Assembly (NCBI GenBank): GCA_965153455.1
Contig: OZ234501.1
Location: forward strand, 1,674,001-1,738,000
Reading direction: 5' to 3'
Length of the DNA: 64,000 bases
Origin: Sphagnum compactum
Lineage: Eukaryota > Bryophyta > Sphagnopsida > Sphagnales
Positions 24,060 through 37,990 of this stretch are shown in pieces. How positions within the stretch are numbered: position 1 is the first letter of the stretch; every line of letters starts with the position of its first letter. A program made the position numbers and the translations under genes. The notes under the pieces were generated by a model. That model saw nothing but the letters and a program-made list of their open reading frames with translations, ran no database searches and was not told where the DNA came from.

Positions 24060-24330
24060 CTTCTAACTTTCACTTTTGTTTTCATTTTTCATGGATTTCC
24101 AATGTGTTTGCATTATGTTCCCTTCAAGTTCCCAATGGGTTCCCAATATGTTCCCCAAATTTGCAATGTTTTCCCCAACATGTTATCCATATCACCTCAC
24201 TTTTATCCCATATGCCTTGGAAAATGGTGTCCTCCTTTCACCTATATAGGTGCGCCAATGGGGAGGAACTATATACTTCAAAATAAAGCCTATTGTTTTG
24301 GGGAGTCTCCAGTTTCCTTTTTTTGAGTGA
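24060..24330 (-). repeat. Dispersed repeat, copy A (partner at 56.9 kb)
   Basis: The reverse strand of about 24060-24230 matches 56890-57040: a shared TTGGGGAACATA(T/C)TGGGAAC core, then CCATTGGGAACTT and GGGAACA. Within each copy GGGAAC recurs about every 12-14 bases. No gene. Probably a transposon fragment of unknown class. Confidence 0.6.
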
Positions 24331-24419
24331 TGGGCCAATCAAATTAGCATGTTGCCAAAATAATAAATAAATGAACTTGGGAGGCACTTCATCTAATTAA
24401 TAGGAGAGGTGAGTATGTG

Positions 24420-27190
24420 AACTAAACAAACCATTTGAAGTTTTTCATCATATGATGTATGGAACTCCAATAAGGCCATGTATGTAAGAAGATTGAAAAT
24501 GAGAGTTTTGGCTTTAGCCAAGGGGCAAATCATGAAAGATTTTCTTGGTTGGGGCCCCTTTAACATGAAAGGTACTCTGTCAATCTCTTGTCTTGGGCCT
24601 TAGACTATCTTGTCTCGGGCACCCAACTACCTATGGTCTTTGGGAACACATAATGGGAACAAGCTTATAAATTTAGTCCATGTTTTTTATATGAATGTAT
24701 TTGACATCCATAAAGATCATCCGTGAAAACATGGTACACTATGAATTTTGGCTTAGGCTTAGGGTAGGAAATATAATATCTTTTGTGGCTTGGAGTTTGG
24801 GGACATGTTCCATACATCAAGCATGTATTACTTTGGGCATTACACCACCATGTCCAATCCCCCAAGTAGTCAAAGGTCATTTGGTCTCAACCCCCATGCC
24901 ACCCATAACCATAATGTCTTAAACCCCGAGCTATCACATCCTAACCCCTAGCAACCTAGGATCATTCTATCTTAGGCCCCATGTAGTCGTGTCCTAAACC
25001 CTGGGCCACCTTTTCCTAGCCCTTAAGTAACGTAGGGTCCATTCCATTTTGTCATGGGCCCATGTTGTGAAGCGCTAAGAGCCCAAACCACCTTGTCCTA
25101 ATTTTCAAAAGGTCTAAAATAAATTTTCACAAGTAGTAGGTCATTTGTCATAGGCCCCAAGCAAGCTAGGGGGGCTTCAAGGCACCCATTCTTGGGCCTA
25201 GGCAACAAGGGTCCAATTTTTTTCATGGCCCCATGGCACCCTATCTTGGCCCCCAAGCCACTTGTCTTGGTCCCTATGCTATTTGAAGGTGGGATTCAAA
25301 TTATTTTTTATTTTGCTTGTTAACCTCTAACCAAATTTGGCTTATTTTTCTTGTGGGTGATTGCTAGTCCACATACGTGACAAAAATTGACAAAGGAAAC
25401 TATTGGAGGGATATTTAAAATATTTATTCTTACGTTGGGGAAGAATAATTATTTTGAGGTGGGCATAATAAAAAGGGTGTTTTTTGAAACCATCCTTTTG
25501 CATATAAGTAATTGCATGTTGCAAATTTGTTTGGTGTATGATGAGTGTATAAATTATGGTCATTATTTAATGTGAATTTTGTATTGACATTTTACTTTTA
25601 TTCATTCCAATATATGATTTGTGTCGCACCCCTAGTTAGCCCAAAGTGGGAGTGTGAAACTCCCACTCCCGAAAATGGGAGTTTGGAGTCCTCCGGGGGA
25701 CTCCTGAAAACTCAGAAGGCGATTTGGAAGGTCAAAACACCTCACCTTGAGGTGTTCTTTATACCATTGGAAAGGTCTTGAAGTGTAGATTTCCAAAATG
25801 CCCTTAGATTGTTGCTTTGGACATCTGCAGCTCAAGTTATGGGCAAAAGAAGGGCCGGGAGTCAAACTGGCAGTTTGACTCCCGACCACTAAAAGTCGAA
25901 AATCGACCAGTTCCCGATGTCCGATTCGGGAGTGCGATACGACGTTGGAAAGATCTTGACAAGGGCTACAACTTCGGTTTAGACATCGTTGCGATCAGAG
26001 GTCAGGGCGAGGAGATATGACCTCTCAAAGTCCCGGGAGTCCAACCTGGACACATTCGGGACAATTTCGGGACTCCAACTTGGGAGTCCCGTGAAAATGT
26101 GACATTTGGATGCGGGTGCCGCCGAGAGTCACAGAGCTTACTATAGGGAGTAAGGTGGTGGCATACTCTCGAGCCCGGGCCGTGGTGTGTCAAGTGAGTC
26201 CGAGGTTGCTCGTGGCTTGTCCCAACACCAAAAGGATGCCGAATGGATTCTAACCAACTTGTGTTGGTTTGTGATGCAAATTTGAGTAAACTTCAAGCTT
26301 GATCTCTTCCTAGTCTTATCCCGGGACTTCTAGCACGCCCCTCTCACCCCCCCCTCAAGTGCTGGAAGTCGGGAGCGTGCCCCAAGTCCCAACTTTCCGC
26401 AACTCTACATAGTTGGACCCTCAAGTGGGTTCAACAAGGGACTTGGGAGCGCATCAATTTGGACAAACTTCATCTACTACTATTGAATGTGCTTAGAACC
26501 CACATCCATGCTTTGCCTTTATAATGGCAAAATCATAGTTGTAGACCCACTACTATTTTGGGTGGAATGGGCCTTCCTAGGTGTATTCCATCCTAATACA
26601 CATTCCATAACATTGACAAGTGCCTTGGAGGCCAAGATAGGATGCCCTCGGGCCTTGACAATAATAGACCCGTGGTTGACTAGGTCCAAAATGGGTGCCT
26701 TGAGGCCCCCTTAACTTGCTTGGGGCCTAGGACACACGACCTATCGTCTATGAAAAATGATTTTAGATTTTTTGACAATTAGGACAAGGTGGTTTAGGCT
26801 TTAGGACACTACACAACATGGGCCCATGACAAAATGGAATGGACCTTAAGTTATTTAGGGGCTAGAAGAAGGTGGCCCAAGATTTAGGACACAACAACTT
26901 GGGGCTTAAGATAAAATGATCCTAGGTTGCCAAGGGTTGGGATGTGATAGCCCAAGGTCTAGGACATTATGGCCATGGGTGGCATGGGGCTCAAACCAAC
27001 TTATGACCTTTGACAACTTGGGGGCTTAAACATGGTGGCATGGGGCTCATACCAACTTATGACATTTGATGACTTTGGGGTTTAAACATGGTGGCATAGT
27101 GCCCATCATAAAACACACCCAAGGTATCGAACATGTCCTTGAACTCCAAGCCACGAAATTATTCTATGGCCTGCCCTAAGCTTAATCTAA
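24420..27190 (+). mobile_element. Fold-back repeat element, copy 2, interrupted by a solo LTR
   Basis: The left flank (24420-24746) and left arm (24747-25266) run parallel to copy 1. The right arm (26615-27187) is the inverted partner and contains an extra 57-bp tandem duplication (about 26980-27095). The spacer 25267-26614 is in the opposite orientation to that of copy 1. After removing the solo LTR and one target copy (840 bp) it measures 508 bp, the same as in copy 1. No coding sequence. Arms alone are about 520-570 bp. Confidence 0.75.
25622..26456 (+). mobile_element. Solo LTR inserted into fold-back copy 2, with 5-bp target duplication
   Basis: An 835-bp insertion begins TGTCGCACCC and ends GCGCATCA. 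It is flanked on both sides by ATTTG (25617-25621 and 26457-26461). The empty site is preserved in fold-back copy 1, where the minus strand reads ATG-ATTTG-GACAAAC. TG...CA ends with a 5-bp duplication are the signature of an LTR retrotransposon; with no internal region, this is a solo LTR. It is related to the element at 20376-21236. GC content is well above the flanks. Confidence 0.8.
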
Positions 27191-30100
27191 ACCTGGGTTT
27201 TGGGTCTATCACCCCATTAGCAAAGTTATCTAGTTCAATCAGTTGTGATCCAACGGGGTTGGAAGCACAGATAATAATACGTTCTCTACCATTGTAAATG
27301 TTTAAGAATATTTATTTATTTATCCATTCATTTTTGTTTATTTATGATCCATAAATCATAAGGTGTGATTATATTTAATCATAAAAATCCTTAAATTGAC
27401 ACTATATAATCTTGGATTAATCCAAGCCTTTTTCCCAACTGTAAGGTTCTAATGTGTGTATTTTTTTCCTTTTAAGGTGAAGGAATGGTAAACACTCGTG
27501 AAAAGGAAAAATGCATATAAGAAGGATTGTCCAAACACACAATTCCCATCCAAAGTTTGAAGTTCAAATACAACTAACCATAGTCCATACCTGGCAACTT
27601 ATACTAATTTTTTTTTCTTAATCAATATTTCTCTACCAAGTTTTGATATCCTTGTGAACATTGTGTTTGTGCAATTATCAGTTTATTATGACCATGTTTC
27701 AAGAATTGGGCAACCCCAAGATTGTACCATGGTAAAACCCTAGCCCCATTTTTAAAATAGTTGCTTGTAAACATTATATGGATTAGTATTGGGATTATTT
27801 GAATTTAAAAAAGAATGCCAGTTCCAAATCTTTGAATATTTATGGTTTTCGATGATTTCGTTTATTTGGAAACAAATTAGAATCAACCATTGTTTCTAAT
27901 TACTATTTCAAAAACTTCAAAGAACAAATGATTTTCATGAAAGAATTGACCTAAATTTTTTGATGGAACTTTGGAAAGTTTTTTGACTTTTTGAAATTTC
28001 AAGAACCATGGTTATTGTATGAAAATTGGTTATTTGATAAATATTGAAAACCAATGAGTAAGTGGGTATATACCCAATTGATAACTATTGGATATCTATC
28101 CTTCATTTTGAAAACCACTAAAGATTGATATATAGACCTCCTCCCAACGCTACCTTGGGCCAATGTTTGATTTTCTAGTGACCCACATTTCATTATTGGG
28201 TGCTTGCTGTGCCATGATGTTGTGGTCCAAGTCTACCTTGCACATATTGCACCCCTCTGCTCACCATGAGAGTATTTTAATTTTGAAGAATGCATCATTG
28301 AATTTGGATATATATTTTTGCAAGCATACACACCAATCTATTAAATAAAGTAATTTGTTTATCACCCAAGGATCTTCCAAACCATGAGAAGTAAATTGTT
28401 AAATTTTAAGGTTTAAACATATAGTGCAAGAGTTATTAAATAATGATCGTTTTCTAATTGAAATTGTAATAAAACAAAACAAAACAAAATTAGAAAAATT
28501 AAGGTGTATTATCAAGATCATGCTTAGGATCGAACAACTTTGAAACATTGAAAATTGGCAAATCAACAAATCATTCATTAAAATTATCTTTAATTAACTT
28601 CACATATTTTTCAATCATTGCTTTCATCTTCTCCAATGAGTCAAATAAGTTAGATGTATGTGTGGTGCATGTAATGCATCATATTATAATCTTTCTTTCC
28701 ATTTAAAAAACCTTTAGCAAAAGAAATAGTTATGAAAAGATCAAAGTCCTTAATGCCATGGTGCAAAATTATAGGAATTTTAAATTTTGTTCCCAAACAC
28801 AAAAATGATTGCCCCCAAAAAGAAGCCAATGGTAAAAATGTCAACCATGTCCTTATGAAATAATTGATTGAATTCGTTCAACCCAATCAACAAATGTACA
28901 ATTAAATGTAACATGATTGATATGAGGTCGTTTAAATATACCCATATGACTAGATTAAAACCCTAAATTAATCGAATATTGTAACAAGCATGCAAGACAA
29001 GGTGCATTCCAAAACCTATAGATGACATAATCATCTCAAGATGATCAAAGGTGTGTCATTAAATGTCAATTCCACAAGTCATTTCAATTTTTACACCTTG
29101 TGTTGTTATGTTTAACCCACTCATTACTCAAATTAAAACCAAAAATGATTTGTACCTTTCCATGTTTTGTCCCAACAAGTTTTTTCAATTGAGTTGAAGG
29201 TTTGAGTCATATGTGTGTTTTTTGGAATCACAAACAAGGATTGTGATAGCCATGAAAGTGAACTCAAAATGTTTTGATCCAATTGTGCCTTAAAGAACAA
29301 AGTTTGTATTGTTGTGGAAATAAAATTTGCCACTTTTTTGTGTGGAAAAATCATGCAATTCTATTCTTGTGTTGTGTATTGGATTGATGGGAGTGTAAAG
29401 ATAGTTTGTCCCTGTTCTTTTAAGACACATCCTTATTGTAATTCTCCTTTTGGTACTTTGGTAATCAATATATCTTTTCCAATATTATGATGTGTGTCAT
29501 AGCTTTTTATAACCTAGATGATGTGGGAGGTAGGGTTTTTTTTGGCAAAGTATTATCATGTTTTGATATGAATTTTGATTTCAACTTGTACATTGTTGTT
29601 TTCTTTTTTAGTTTTATGATTTAGAATTAATTGCAAGGATCCCAAGCAATGATTTTGTCAAATTTTCGTTATTTTGCACAAAGTTTTTTGAAAGAAGAAT
29701 ATTTTGTCATAAATTCCATGTTTAAAAAACATTTCACCAAAAATGATTTTTAAATCTAAAAATGTTCCAAAAAAACACCATAATTACATACAACATGAAA
29801 AGGTGAGTAACATTTTTTTATTTTCATGTTTTGAATATCACCAAATTTGCTAAATATTCTTATGGATGATTGTCACTTGAACAACATCACAAATTTCACA
29901 AAATTGAAAAAAACTACATACGCACACAAATCCAAAGAAAGATCTTGAATTAATCATCACAAATTGATAATAAATTTTCAAAAACTTTTAAAATATAACA
30001 AACTTTTCTATTCAAAATATTATCTTGTACTATTACAAATCAAGATTTTTTTGTTAGTTTTTTTGATGAAATATAATCATATTTTCTAGTTGTATCAAAC

Positions 30101-33100
30101 ATTGGACAAAAATGGTTTCAATGAAAAAATATCAATAATTAAACCAAAAATTTGACCGATTTTTTGATTGAACATTTATCAATGGTGTTCTTGAATAAAA
30201 AAATTAATGACATGTAGGTGTGCTTTAATTTTTAACAAAGGAAACTAATATTAGTTAATTAACATGGTAGTATTAATTTTCTTTTTTAAAAATAAATAAT
30301 AATCTATTTAATAATACTTATTAAAAAAAATTATTCATTTTTATTGAGCTATCGACAAGTCCAAAATGCAATCATGTTCAACTCATGACTCAAATGAGTT
30401 TTTAAAAATTTATGTGTATTTAATTTAATTTTTTTGAATTAATTGACAAAAGTTCACCAAACTTGCAACAAATTGTCATGTTCATGACATGTCCAAAGTA
30501 AGATTTGAACCCTTACCATCTTGGCCACAATTTATTAAAGCCCTTGCCATTTGACCACTATTTCATGTGATGACAAAAATTGTTTTTATAAAATATGTAA
30601 ACACACATTTAAAAAAAAATTCACTTTACAATTTTATTACATAATTAATTAATTACACATGTACATCATTAATATTTTTATTCTATTTTATTCATAATTT
30701 AATTTAATAATTGCATCTATATAAAATGCCATGGTTGGGGAAAAAAAAAAGATTAATCTAAGGTATATACTATGTCAATTTTATAATTTTATAATTAAAT
30801 ATGATTTGTTTAATTTTTTTTCAAAATATTTATATATTATGATACTGCTTGTATAGTTTTCTTAAATTACAAATATCCATGGGTATGTATCACAATCTTC
30901 TTAATTTTTAAAAAAAAAAAACCACATTTTTTGGCTCTCAAAAGTGAAAGGAAGACAACTAAATCTTACCCTGCTGCACCTTACTTGGGCCTCTAGCCTC
31001 ACTTTAGTGGCTTGTTGCCATGCAGTCCTCTTTAGTGAACTGTCCTCCCCCTTTGTAAAACTTGTCCCTATTTTCAAAAGGTTTCTCTCTTGGTATTAGG
31101 ACCTTGGACGCCCCTTCTTCAAGCCGAACTTCACCTTGTTCAACCTAACTAGTAGGATCATTACAATATGTGCACCATGCAATATATTATTTTTTAAAAC
31201 ATAGGTTGAAATAAATTATATACCCTATTTGTATCATGTGATTACAACACATTCAATTTACCTTGTTGAATTAGTGGTATTAATATATATTTGTATCATC
31301 ATTTTTGTTTCTTTTGTTTTAATTTAATGTTCATTATTGAAATCTTGTGTCGTTGGCCCAAATGCAAATATATTCAAGGCTCAATTATGAACTGAAATGT
31401 GATTGAGTTAAGGTTTAAGATTTGAAGGTTTGGGAGCTGATAAAGTAAATAAAAAGGTCAATAATGAAAGGGCAAATAGGATGGCCAATGGGAGATTCTC
31501 CATCATTTCCACATGAGATGAAAAGGCAATTAGGGGGTGAGAACAACCAGTTTTGGCACTATAGGGCATCAAACATGTATTTGGGAATGAAATTTTACAA
31601 AACAAAATAATTGGGACTCAAACTAGTTTTTCCACCAATTTTGGTGGTGAACTGAGTTTCATCCCCTCTTTCCTTTTTCTTTAGCGTCTCCACTATTGCT
31701 ACACCACTAAAAGTGTGGATAGGAGGTGAAAGTAGAGGTGAGAGGGGGTAAATATAGATTCATTTTGTGGATAACTCTAATGTAACCTTTTTTTTAAAAA
31801 CTCTTTTATTATTCTTGTTCACTATACACATGGACATAAAGTGGATGATGCTAATGGTTCTAGATATATGGTGATCTAAAATATTAACTTGAAAAATATT
31901 TGACATGTTTTGATAATGATGGAGAACAAATGATCAAATTCCATTAAGGATTGGTTTTCTTTCATCTTAGCTGGTACACTTTAAAAGATTTTGATCCCAC
32001 GTGATATGAAATGACTGATGTAAATTCAAATATCAATATGTGAAGAGCCATTGATTGTTGGAAAAGCCAACTTTGTAATTTGAAAATTTATTTTCAGTGA
32101 AAAAAAAATTCTAAATTCAATAACTTTTGCTCCATGGTTAGAAATTTGCAAAATGCACATTACCTTCTTAAGGGCTTTCCAATGGTACCAAAAGAATAAT
32201 GAAGGGCCCCATGGTTTGGGAGGGTTAAGATGTGGTCAATACAAAACAAAACAAACACCTATCCTAATGTAATATAGATTCCTCAATGATGTTTTTCAAA
32301 TGTTTTAACAAAATGTCATGTTTCATGTTTACCCTCAAGAAATGAAAGACATTTGTAAATACTAAATCCATACAATGTTTATATATTTCAAATATAATTT
32401 TTGATATTAGGAAAAAATAAAACTTGTATGCATTTTCCAAGTTGCATTGTTTATATTATAAGTGATTGATGTTACTTTCCAAATTTCATTTATGATGTAG
32501 CAAATTTTATAATATATGTTAAATTTTATAATTATTTATTGATGAATTTTTTCTAATTTATATAGCCCAAATTCTAAAATCTAAGCTTTGATCATTTTGA
32601 AATTGTCACAACTAAATAAAATTAAATGAAACAATTTTTAAAAAATTGTTTAAATATTCTTACATTGTGTTCCAAAATTGAATAATAACCTCTAGGCATT
32701 GGGTGATTTATAGCATATCTAGATGTTGTTAATGAAAAGTTTGAGAAGTAAATTCCATTTGCATTTCAATTTAAGCTATCATAGTAATGTGTCAAATTTT
32801 ATCTTGAAATCATGTTGGAGACTTGTGTTAGCAATTGAATCCATATATTTTGTGATAAAATTCAATTATAATAGAAAGACCAAAAAAAAAAACTTGTATG
32901 CATTTTTCCAAGTTGCATTTTTATTGATGTTGTTCCAATTTTCATTTACAATGATGCATCAAATTATTAAATTATCATTGAATTGACCAACACTGTTATA
33001 TTTGAAATTGAAACAATAATTGCATAACATTACATGAAGCATACCTAAAAACTAATTCATTCCTTTCCCCCAACAAACATTACATGGAGATCAAAAATCA

Positions 33101-34150
33101 CATGTTATTTTTTGAAAATATATTGAAATAGTAATTATTTTTCAAAATAATTTTTTGAATTGCTTGCATCCATACATACATAATATGGGATTGCTTGAAA
33201 CCATAGACTTTGGATAATTTAATATCTTGAGAATAATGAAACTTATAATGCCTTTTAATTCCAGAAGGTTAAAAAATTTATTACATGTTAAATCAAAATT
33301 AATTTATTCAAAACTTACTTTAACTAAATTTTGTAATATTTTTTTTTTTTTTTTTTTTACATGACTCTTTATATCTTGGCTTGGAAAAAACCAAACATGA
33401 TAATTTTATTAAAATCTATTCTTAAAGATCTCATAATGAAGTGAAATTTTCTTTTGAAATTGTATAATTCAATTGACATGTCCTTAATTCATAAGTTTAA
33501 TTACATTTAAATAAAAAAATTCTGATTAAAAAAATACATTAGTTCAAGTTTCACATGTACATTGAATATTTTTTATTTTTAAAAATATAAAAATTTGATT
33601 TGATCTTCCATTTTTAAAGATGTAATTTGTTATATTTGAGCAATGTTGTCCCCTTTTTAAATTCTTATATGAAACATTACAAACAACAAATGTGAACATG
33701 AAATTTGTTATTTATTTTCATGTCAAAATGACTATGACTATCTTTAGTCATATAAATGACATGTCATATTCCATGTCAGATTGTCGATGACTAGTTTTTG
33801 TCGCTTACATAGTTCACATATGCATTGTATATTCCACATATATTTTGGCATGTTCAATTTGGTCGTAATACCATTTGAAATTAGTCAAATTAAACACTTT
33901 TACTTTTCTATGTATCAAAAAACAAACATAATGAATCATTTTGTACAAGTATGATTGACTTCACAATCATTGTCATCAAAATGTTAAATGCGTAAAAAGC
34001 CATCTAATTTTACTAGTATTGTGACAAAAAGAATTGTCTCCCATTTCTGCAATGTTCTTCACAAAAAATGGCTGTTGTACACAAGACACCCATATTATAG
34101 AAGAAAGAATAAACTTTTAAGCTTTCATATCTAGTTTGTAGCCAAATTTG
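27190..34150. other. Long AT-rich region without a recognisable gene
   Basis: About 7 kb of low-complexity AT-rich DNA. Many poly-A/T runs occur (longest T-run at about 33335-33358). ORFs are short and on both strands. A less AT-rich island at 30955-31150 holds TTGGTATTAGGACC, which distantly recalls a tRNA-Met primer site of LTR elements, but no LTR pair or polymerase motif is visible. Confidence 0.4.
32090..32245 (+). repeat. Dispersed repeat D, copy 1 (inverted partner at 50.9 kb)
   Basis: Shares ordered blocks with the reverse strand of 50880-51070: TTCTAAATTCAA(T/C)AACTTTTG, GGGCTTTC(C/T)A(A/T)TGGTACCAAAAG and ATGGTTTGGGAGGG. Probably parts of an old LTR or other transposon family. Confidence 0.6.
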
Positions 34151-34193
34151 GCTAAATCTTCTTATAGATGATTGCCATTATCATCACATAATC

Positions 34194-34416
34194 AAATTTG
34201 GCTACATCACAGAATGGAACAGATGAAGAACCTGCATCAGATGGTGAAGCAGGTGGGTTGTGTTTCTGCAGCTGCTGGTAGCACTAGCCCACAGGACAAC
34301 TTCAATTCTTTTGGTGATATTGGGCCATCAAAGATCAAACAACCTCCAAAACCACAGGATCCTAACAACCCAAATTCTACACGAGGTGGAGGCACCAGAA
34401 ATGGCAGGAGCAAGTA
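34194..34416 (+). CDS. Unidentified ORF, possibly a terminal exon
   Basis: A 67-codon open frame from ATG 34214 ends at TAG 34414-34416. It is preceded by an acceptor-like CTACATCACAG. The translation is rich in Gln, Pro, Asn, Gly and Ser (for example KQPPKPQDPNNPNSTRGGG) and ends in basic residues. Base composition changes sharply here from AT-rich to balanced. It lies just outside the left arm of the large inverted duplication. I recognise no family; it could be a last exon of a captured gene fragment or chance. Confidence 0.25.
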
Positions 34417-34539
34417 GCTGCAGCTTGGGAAAATCCTTGTGCATCTTCGGAGACTTCTTTGAAGATGGCTGGAACCAGTCATGATTTGCTACAACCTTCA
34501 GCCATAGTCTGTAGATGATGTATTCTCACAACTGTTCTC

Positions 34540-37500
34540 AGATTTTGCTTAATTGTCCTGCAGCTGCTTAATCTGCAAACCTTATTTGAGTACAAGTTTT
34601 TCTGTTGTACAAGTCAGGATCTTCTGTAGAACAAGCTCTCGACACAGGACACAAATTTTCATGGATAAAACTTCAATCATGTTTGCAGAAGTTACGTTCT
34701 TTATGAGATAGCAATTGGTCTTTCAAATTCTCTACTTTTCTGGCAGTCTTTTAACTGCATACTCAAAACTTGAAGTCTGTGTCATGTTTTCCTGTGAGCA
34801 GAGTCTCAGCAAACCACAAATAGCAATTTTGTGTCAAAACTAGGCAAACTGCATGTAGTCCTGTTCTAGCTGACCAGTTGACATTCTTTGCACAGCTACA
34901 TGTGATGGAAATCAATTTGTTGGGATCAACTCAATGAATAGTCTACTCACATGAATGACTTTTCTCTGTAGCTGCAGCAATCTCATCTTGCAATTTATAT
35001 TCAAGACGTTAACACACTCCACATTCACCATTGCAAGGACTGCCATGGTTCCTCTCCCTTGAATATCCCAGCCCCATTTCCATGTCCTGGCTGAATTACA
35101 CTCCACATGAAGAGTTCTGAAAGAACCTGCAAAAAGCGAATTGCCTATAATTAATTCACATCCAGTTTATTACTAGTTTAGGATATGAATTGAAGTTCAC
35201 TTGTTTCTAAAAAAAATCTAATCTCACCAAATGCCTCAAGGCATCTGGACTCCACAATAGTTTACTGTTCAGAGCACTTTCACCATTCCTGTGGGCACAC
35301 ATGTTAGTAAATAGAAAAGCAATTTGCAAGTATTAGTTTTCAACCTCATGTTTCATTTGAGGGGAGTGGGATACCAGCTTGTCTAGAGGAAGTTCATCAA
35401 ACAACGGGAAAAGGGTCAATGTTAACCATAACTTATATTCAATTGACCACAATGAATGCCTGGAAGTTGGCAACAGATGTGCATCATCTGGACATGCGCA
35501 ACAAAGCTCCATTTCACTTTTGACTTTGCAGAATGTCATCTGGTTCTCCAGGCTCCTGGCAGTCATGCCTTCCTGAGAAACTGAAGTCTACTGCAAAAGG
35601 CTCCAATCCTTTACATCATACTCAGAGGACGTTCAACCCCGGGTGCAATTCAGAGCTCATTGCATCTTACCTAATTGAAGCCAGGTACAACAATCAGGTA
35701 CTGCAGGGCATTTCAACAACAACTTCCATATATATTGAAATGAAAAAAGCAAGAGAACTTTAAATGAGAAGAAACAGCACAAAGCTGACTCACAGAGCAA
35801 GGATCGAGTACCAATAGTACTCAACCTCCTACCCTGGGAAAACCAAAAAACAAGACCCTGACCAATTTGTGCATTCCAACATGCCATCTTTCGTCTCCAA
35901 TTGAAACCCTTGAGTCACCTCTTGTGAACTCCTTCCGGCTTCACATAATTCCAAAGTGGATGACGGGTCAATTATATCTCAAATACTGTCATGCAGAGCT
36001 CTGCACTTTTCAACTGAAAGATAAGATCCATAAAGCAGACCCAGTCCAAGTTCCTTCCAAGTTACAACCATCTAAGCAAGACCCTCTTCAAGAAAGCTGG
36101 AACTTGGGAGTTGGGAAGAAAGCTAGCTCCACACACCTATTTGCCCACAGCATAAGATTTCATTTGTACAAGAGTGGAATTTCGATTTATGATGACCTCA
36201 ATGGAAATGCCTGGAACCACTGAGTCCCAGAACGCATCTACCTCTGAAGATATTAGTGTTTGCTGCTCATCTTGAACTGTCAGATCCGACCACAACAAAA
36301 ACAGTGGTACTTCAATAATAAACCATCACCTTCATGTGCACATAGACAGAAACAGTTGAATATTGATAAACCTACACAGAAAGAGCAAGATGAACTTGCA
36401 GGAAGTTACACCCTTCACAGAGCCCTGAAATGTCTTCAACCTCGTAACCCACTTTGAAAGGCATGACAAAAAAAACTACTTACAGGTATGCATGCAATGT
36501 GAGGTTACTGTGAGATTGACAAGGCCTCAAATTTCAATATGGATCATCAATGTGCAATTTGAAATGACATGGCTTATGCAGTCAGGGAATTTCATCAAAC
36601 TTGATCTCAAAAGGACATGAGGGAGATTCACTTTCCACATACACATTCACAGAGCCAGAGCCAATTTTACTCATTTCTCTCCAAGAATGATTCTTCTTGT
36701 GGAATGTCAATGCACAAGCTTATCTCATAGGTTGCCATCCTTTTGAGCAAACCCTACATCACATCATTCCAGACAATCAGTTACTCCACACCCAATGCCC
36801 AACAAATTTTGCCAAACCATGGCAGTGGTGAGTTGCAGGATTGTACATCTTGAAGATCAAGTCCTTTCTGTCACTGATCCATCGACCTCAATATTGTAGT
36901 TCACAATATTGGCAACAAATTGGAAAGAAGGCCTTGTTCTGGTTGGGGATTTGATTGTGTGTTTCTTTCTGTCACCATTCATCTACATCTTGAGGCCAAT
37001 AAAAGGAACTCAGTCAATGGACATGCCCGGGAAGAAGCCAACAGAACAAACTTGTAGTAGGATTTCATACAGCTGCAAGAGATCATGCAAACTCATAATA
37101 TGTACAGATCTGGAAGACTATGAGATACACACAACTGAGGCTCTTTTTGTTGATACGTACTTAGAGCTTGTGTGCATGCACAAAGCTATTCAACGGCAGT
37201 CGAACAAACACAAGCTCCACTGCGTAGATGGTCTAGCAGCTTTGCTCCATACAACAGCATATTACATACCCGGTCTCTGGTGGCACTTCACACTCATGGG
37301 TGCAGACGCCAGCTCGTTGGCTTCTGCAATGAGCTCACCTAATGACTTCAGTCAGCTCTTGGGATCGGACTCGGAGATGCCCCTTCGATGCCACAGCCTA
37401 TACCACTGCACCTGCCCATCTTGCTCGCAACGCGGCCTTGCTGCATTTCTTGAGCTACAGAGAGCCCTGTCACTTGATCCCGGCCTCCTGCAATTCCTCT

Positions 37501-37690
37501 CTTTTGCCACATCGCATGCCACATCAAAACTGGACCATGTCCTTGCGCTAATCCACCAAGAAAATCCGGAAAAAAGCTACCATGCCAAACACCCTCCTCC
37601 TCCCTCTCTTCGCAGAACGCCGAGGTCCGCCGAGGTCGTCGTAGTGCGTTCGATTTGCAAAGCAAAGCGCGTGATGCAAAACGAGCGATC
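34540..37690 (+). repeat. Left arm of a large diverged inverted duplication
   Basis: Read forward, this segment matches the reverse strand of 46510-42610 in collinear blocks: 34610-34830 with 46470-46270; 35440-35570 with 45760-45620; 35840-35960 with 45340-45220; 36130-36220 with 44360-44250; 36600-36730 with 43960-43800; 37060-37140 with 43500-43420; 37180-37340 with 43190-43030; 37560-37690 with 42830-42610. Identity looks moderate and the arms differ in length. No reading frame is conserved across both arms: indels shift frames, so it does not look protein-coding. The inner end is GC-rich and CpG-containing. Confidence 0.75.
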
Positions 37691-37869
37691 AGTGCACGAG
37701 TATCCCACTTGACTTTTTTGGCGTACTATTGAGTGGCAGAATCAACCATCAGTACCGATTCTGTGAATTCTTAATTACCTAGCTACCTATCTACCTACCT
37801 TAACTTTACAACCTACCTACAACGGTCTACGACTTACTTCTGCTACATTTATGCCCTAGCTACATTTCT

Positions 37870-37990
37870 TTCCATTACGGAATGTGCCTTCTGGGGTACA
37901 TTCTACTGCCTCCTAGTTTGTCATTAGGCTTGACCTCCTGGGTTTACCTGCTTTGCTTCAGTAGGTAGACAGAATGTGCCCCTAGGGTGG
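37870..37990. repeat. Short inverted pair with the GGGGYACATTCT terminal motif
   Basis: GGGGTACATTCTACTGCC (about 37893-37910) and GGTAGACAGAATGTGCCCC (about 37964-37982) are near-inverted copies. The right motif and its following text (TATTC...GGTGT) recur at 49717-49760. This looks like a small transposon relic or terminal fragment. The segment just before (37770-37830) is CTAC/CTACC-rich. Confidence 0.5.

Noticed and set aside
30955-31150. Possible LTR retrotransposon primer-binding site (TTGGTATTAGGACC)
   Set aside because: It differs from the tRNA-Met site at several positions, and no LTR pair, gag or polymerase motif lies nearby.
36909-37712. A 267-codon plus-strand ORF in the left arm of the large inverted duplication
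   Set aside because: The matching stretch of the right arm is homologous at DNA level but indels change the frame, so no frame is conserved. No domain motifs. The length is helped by balanced GC.
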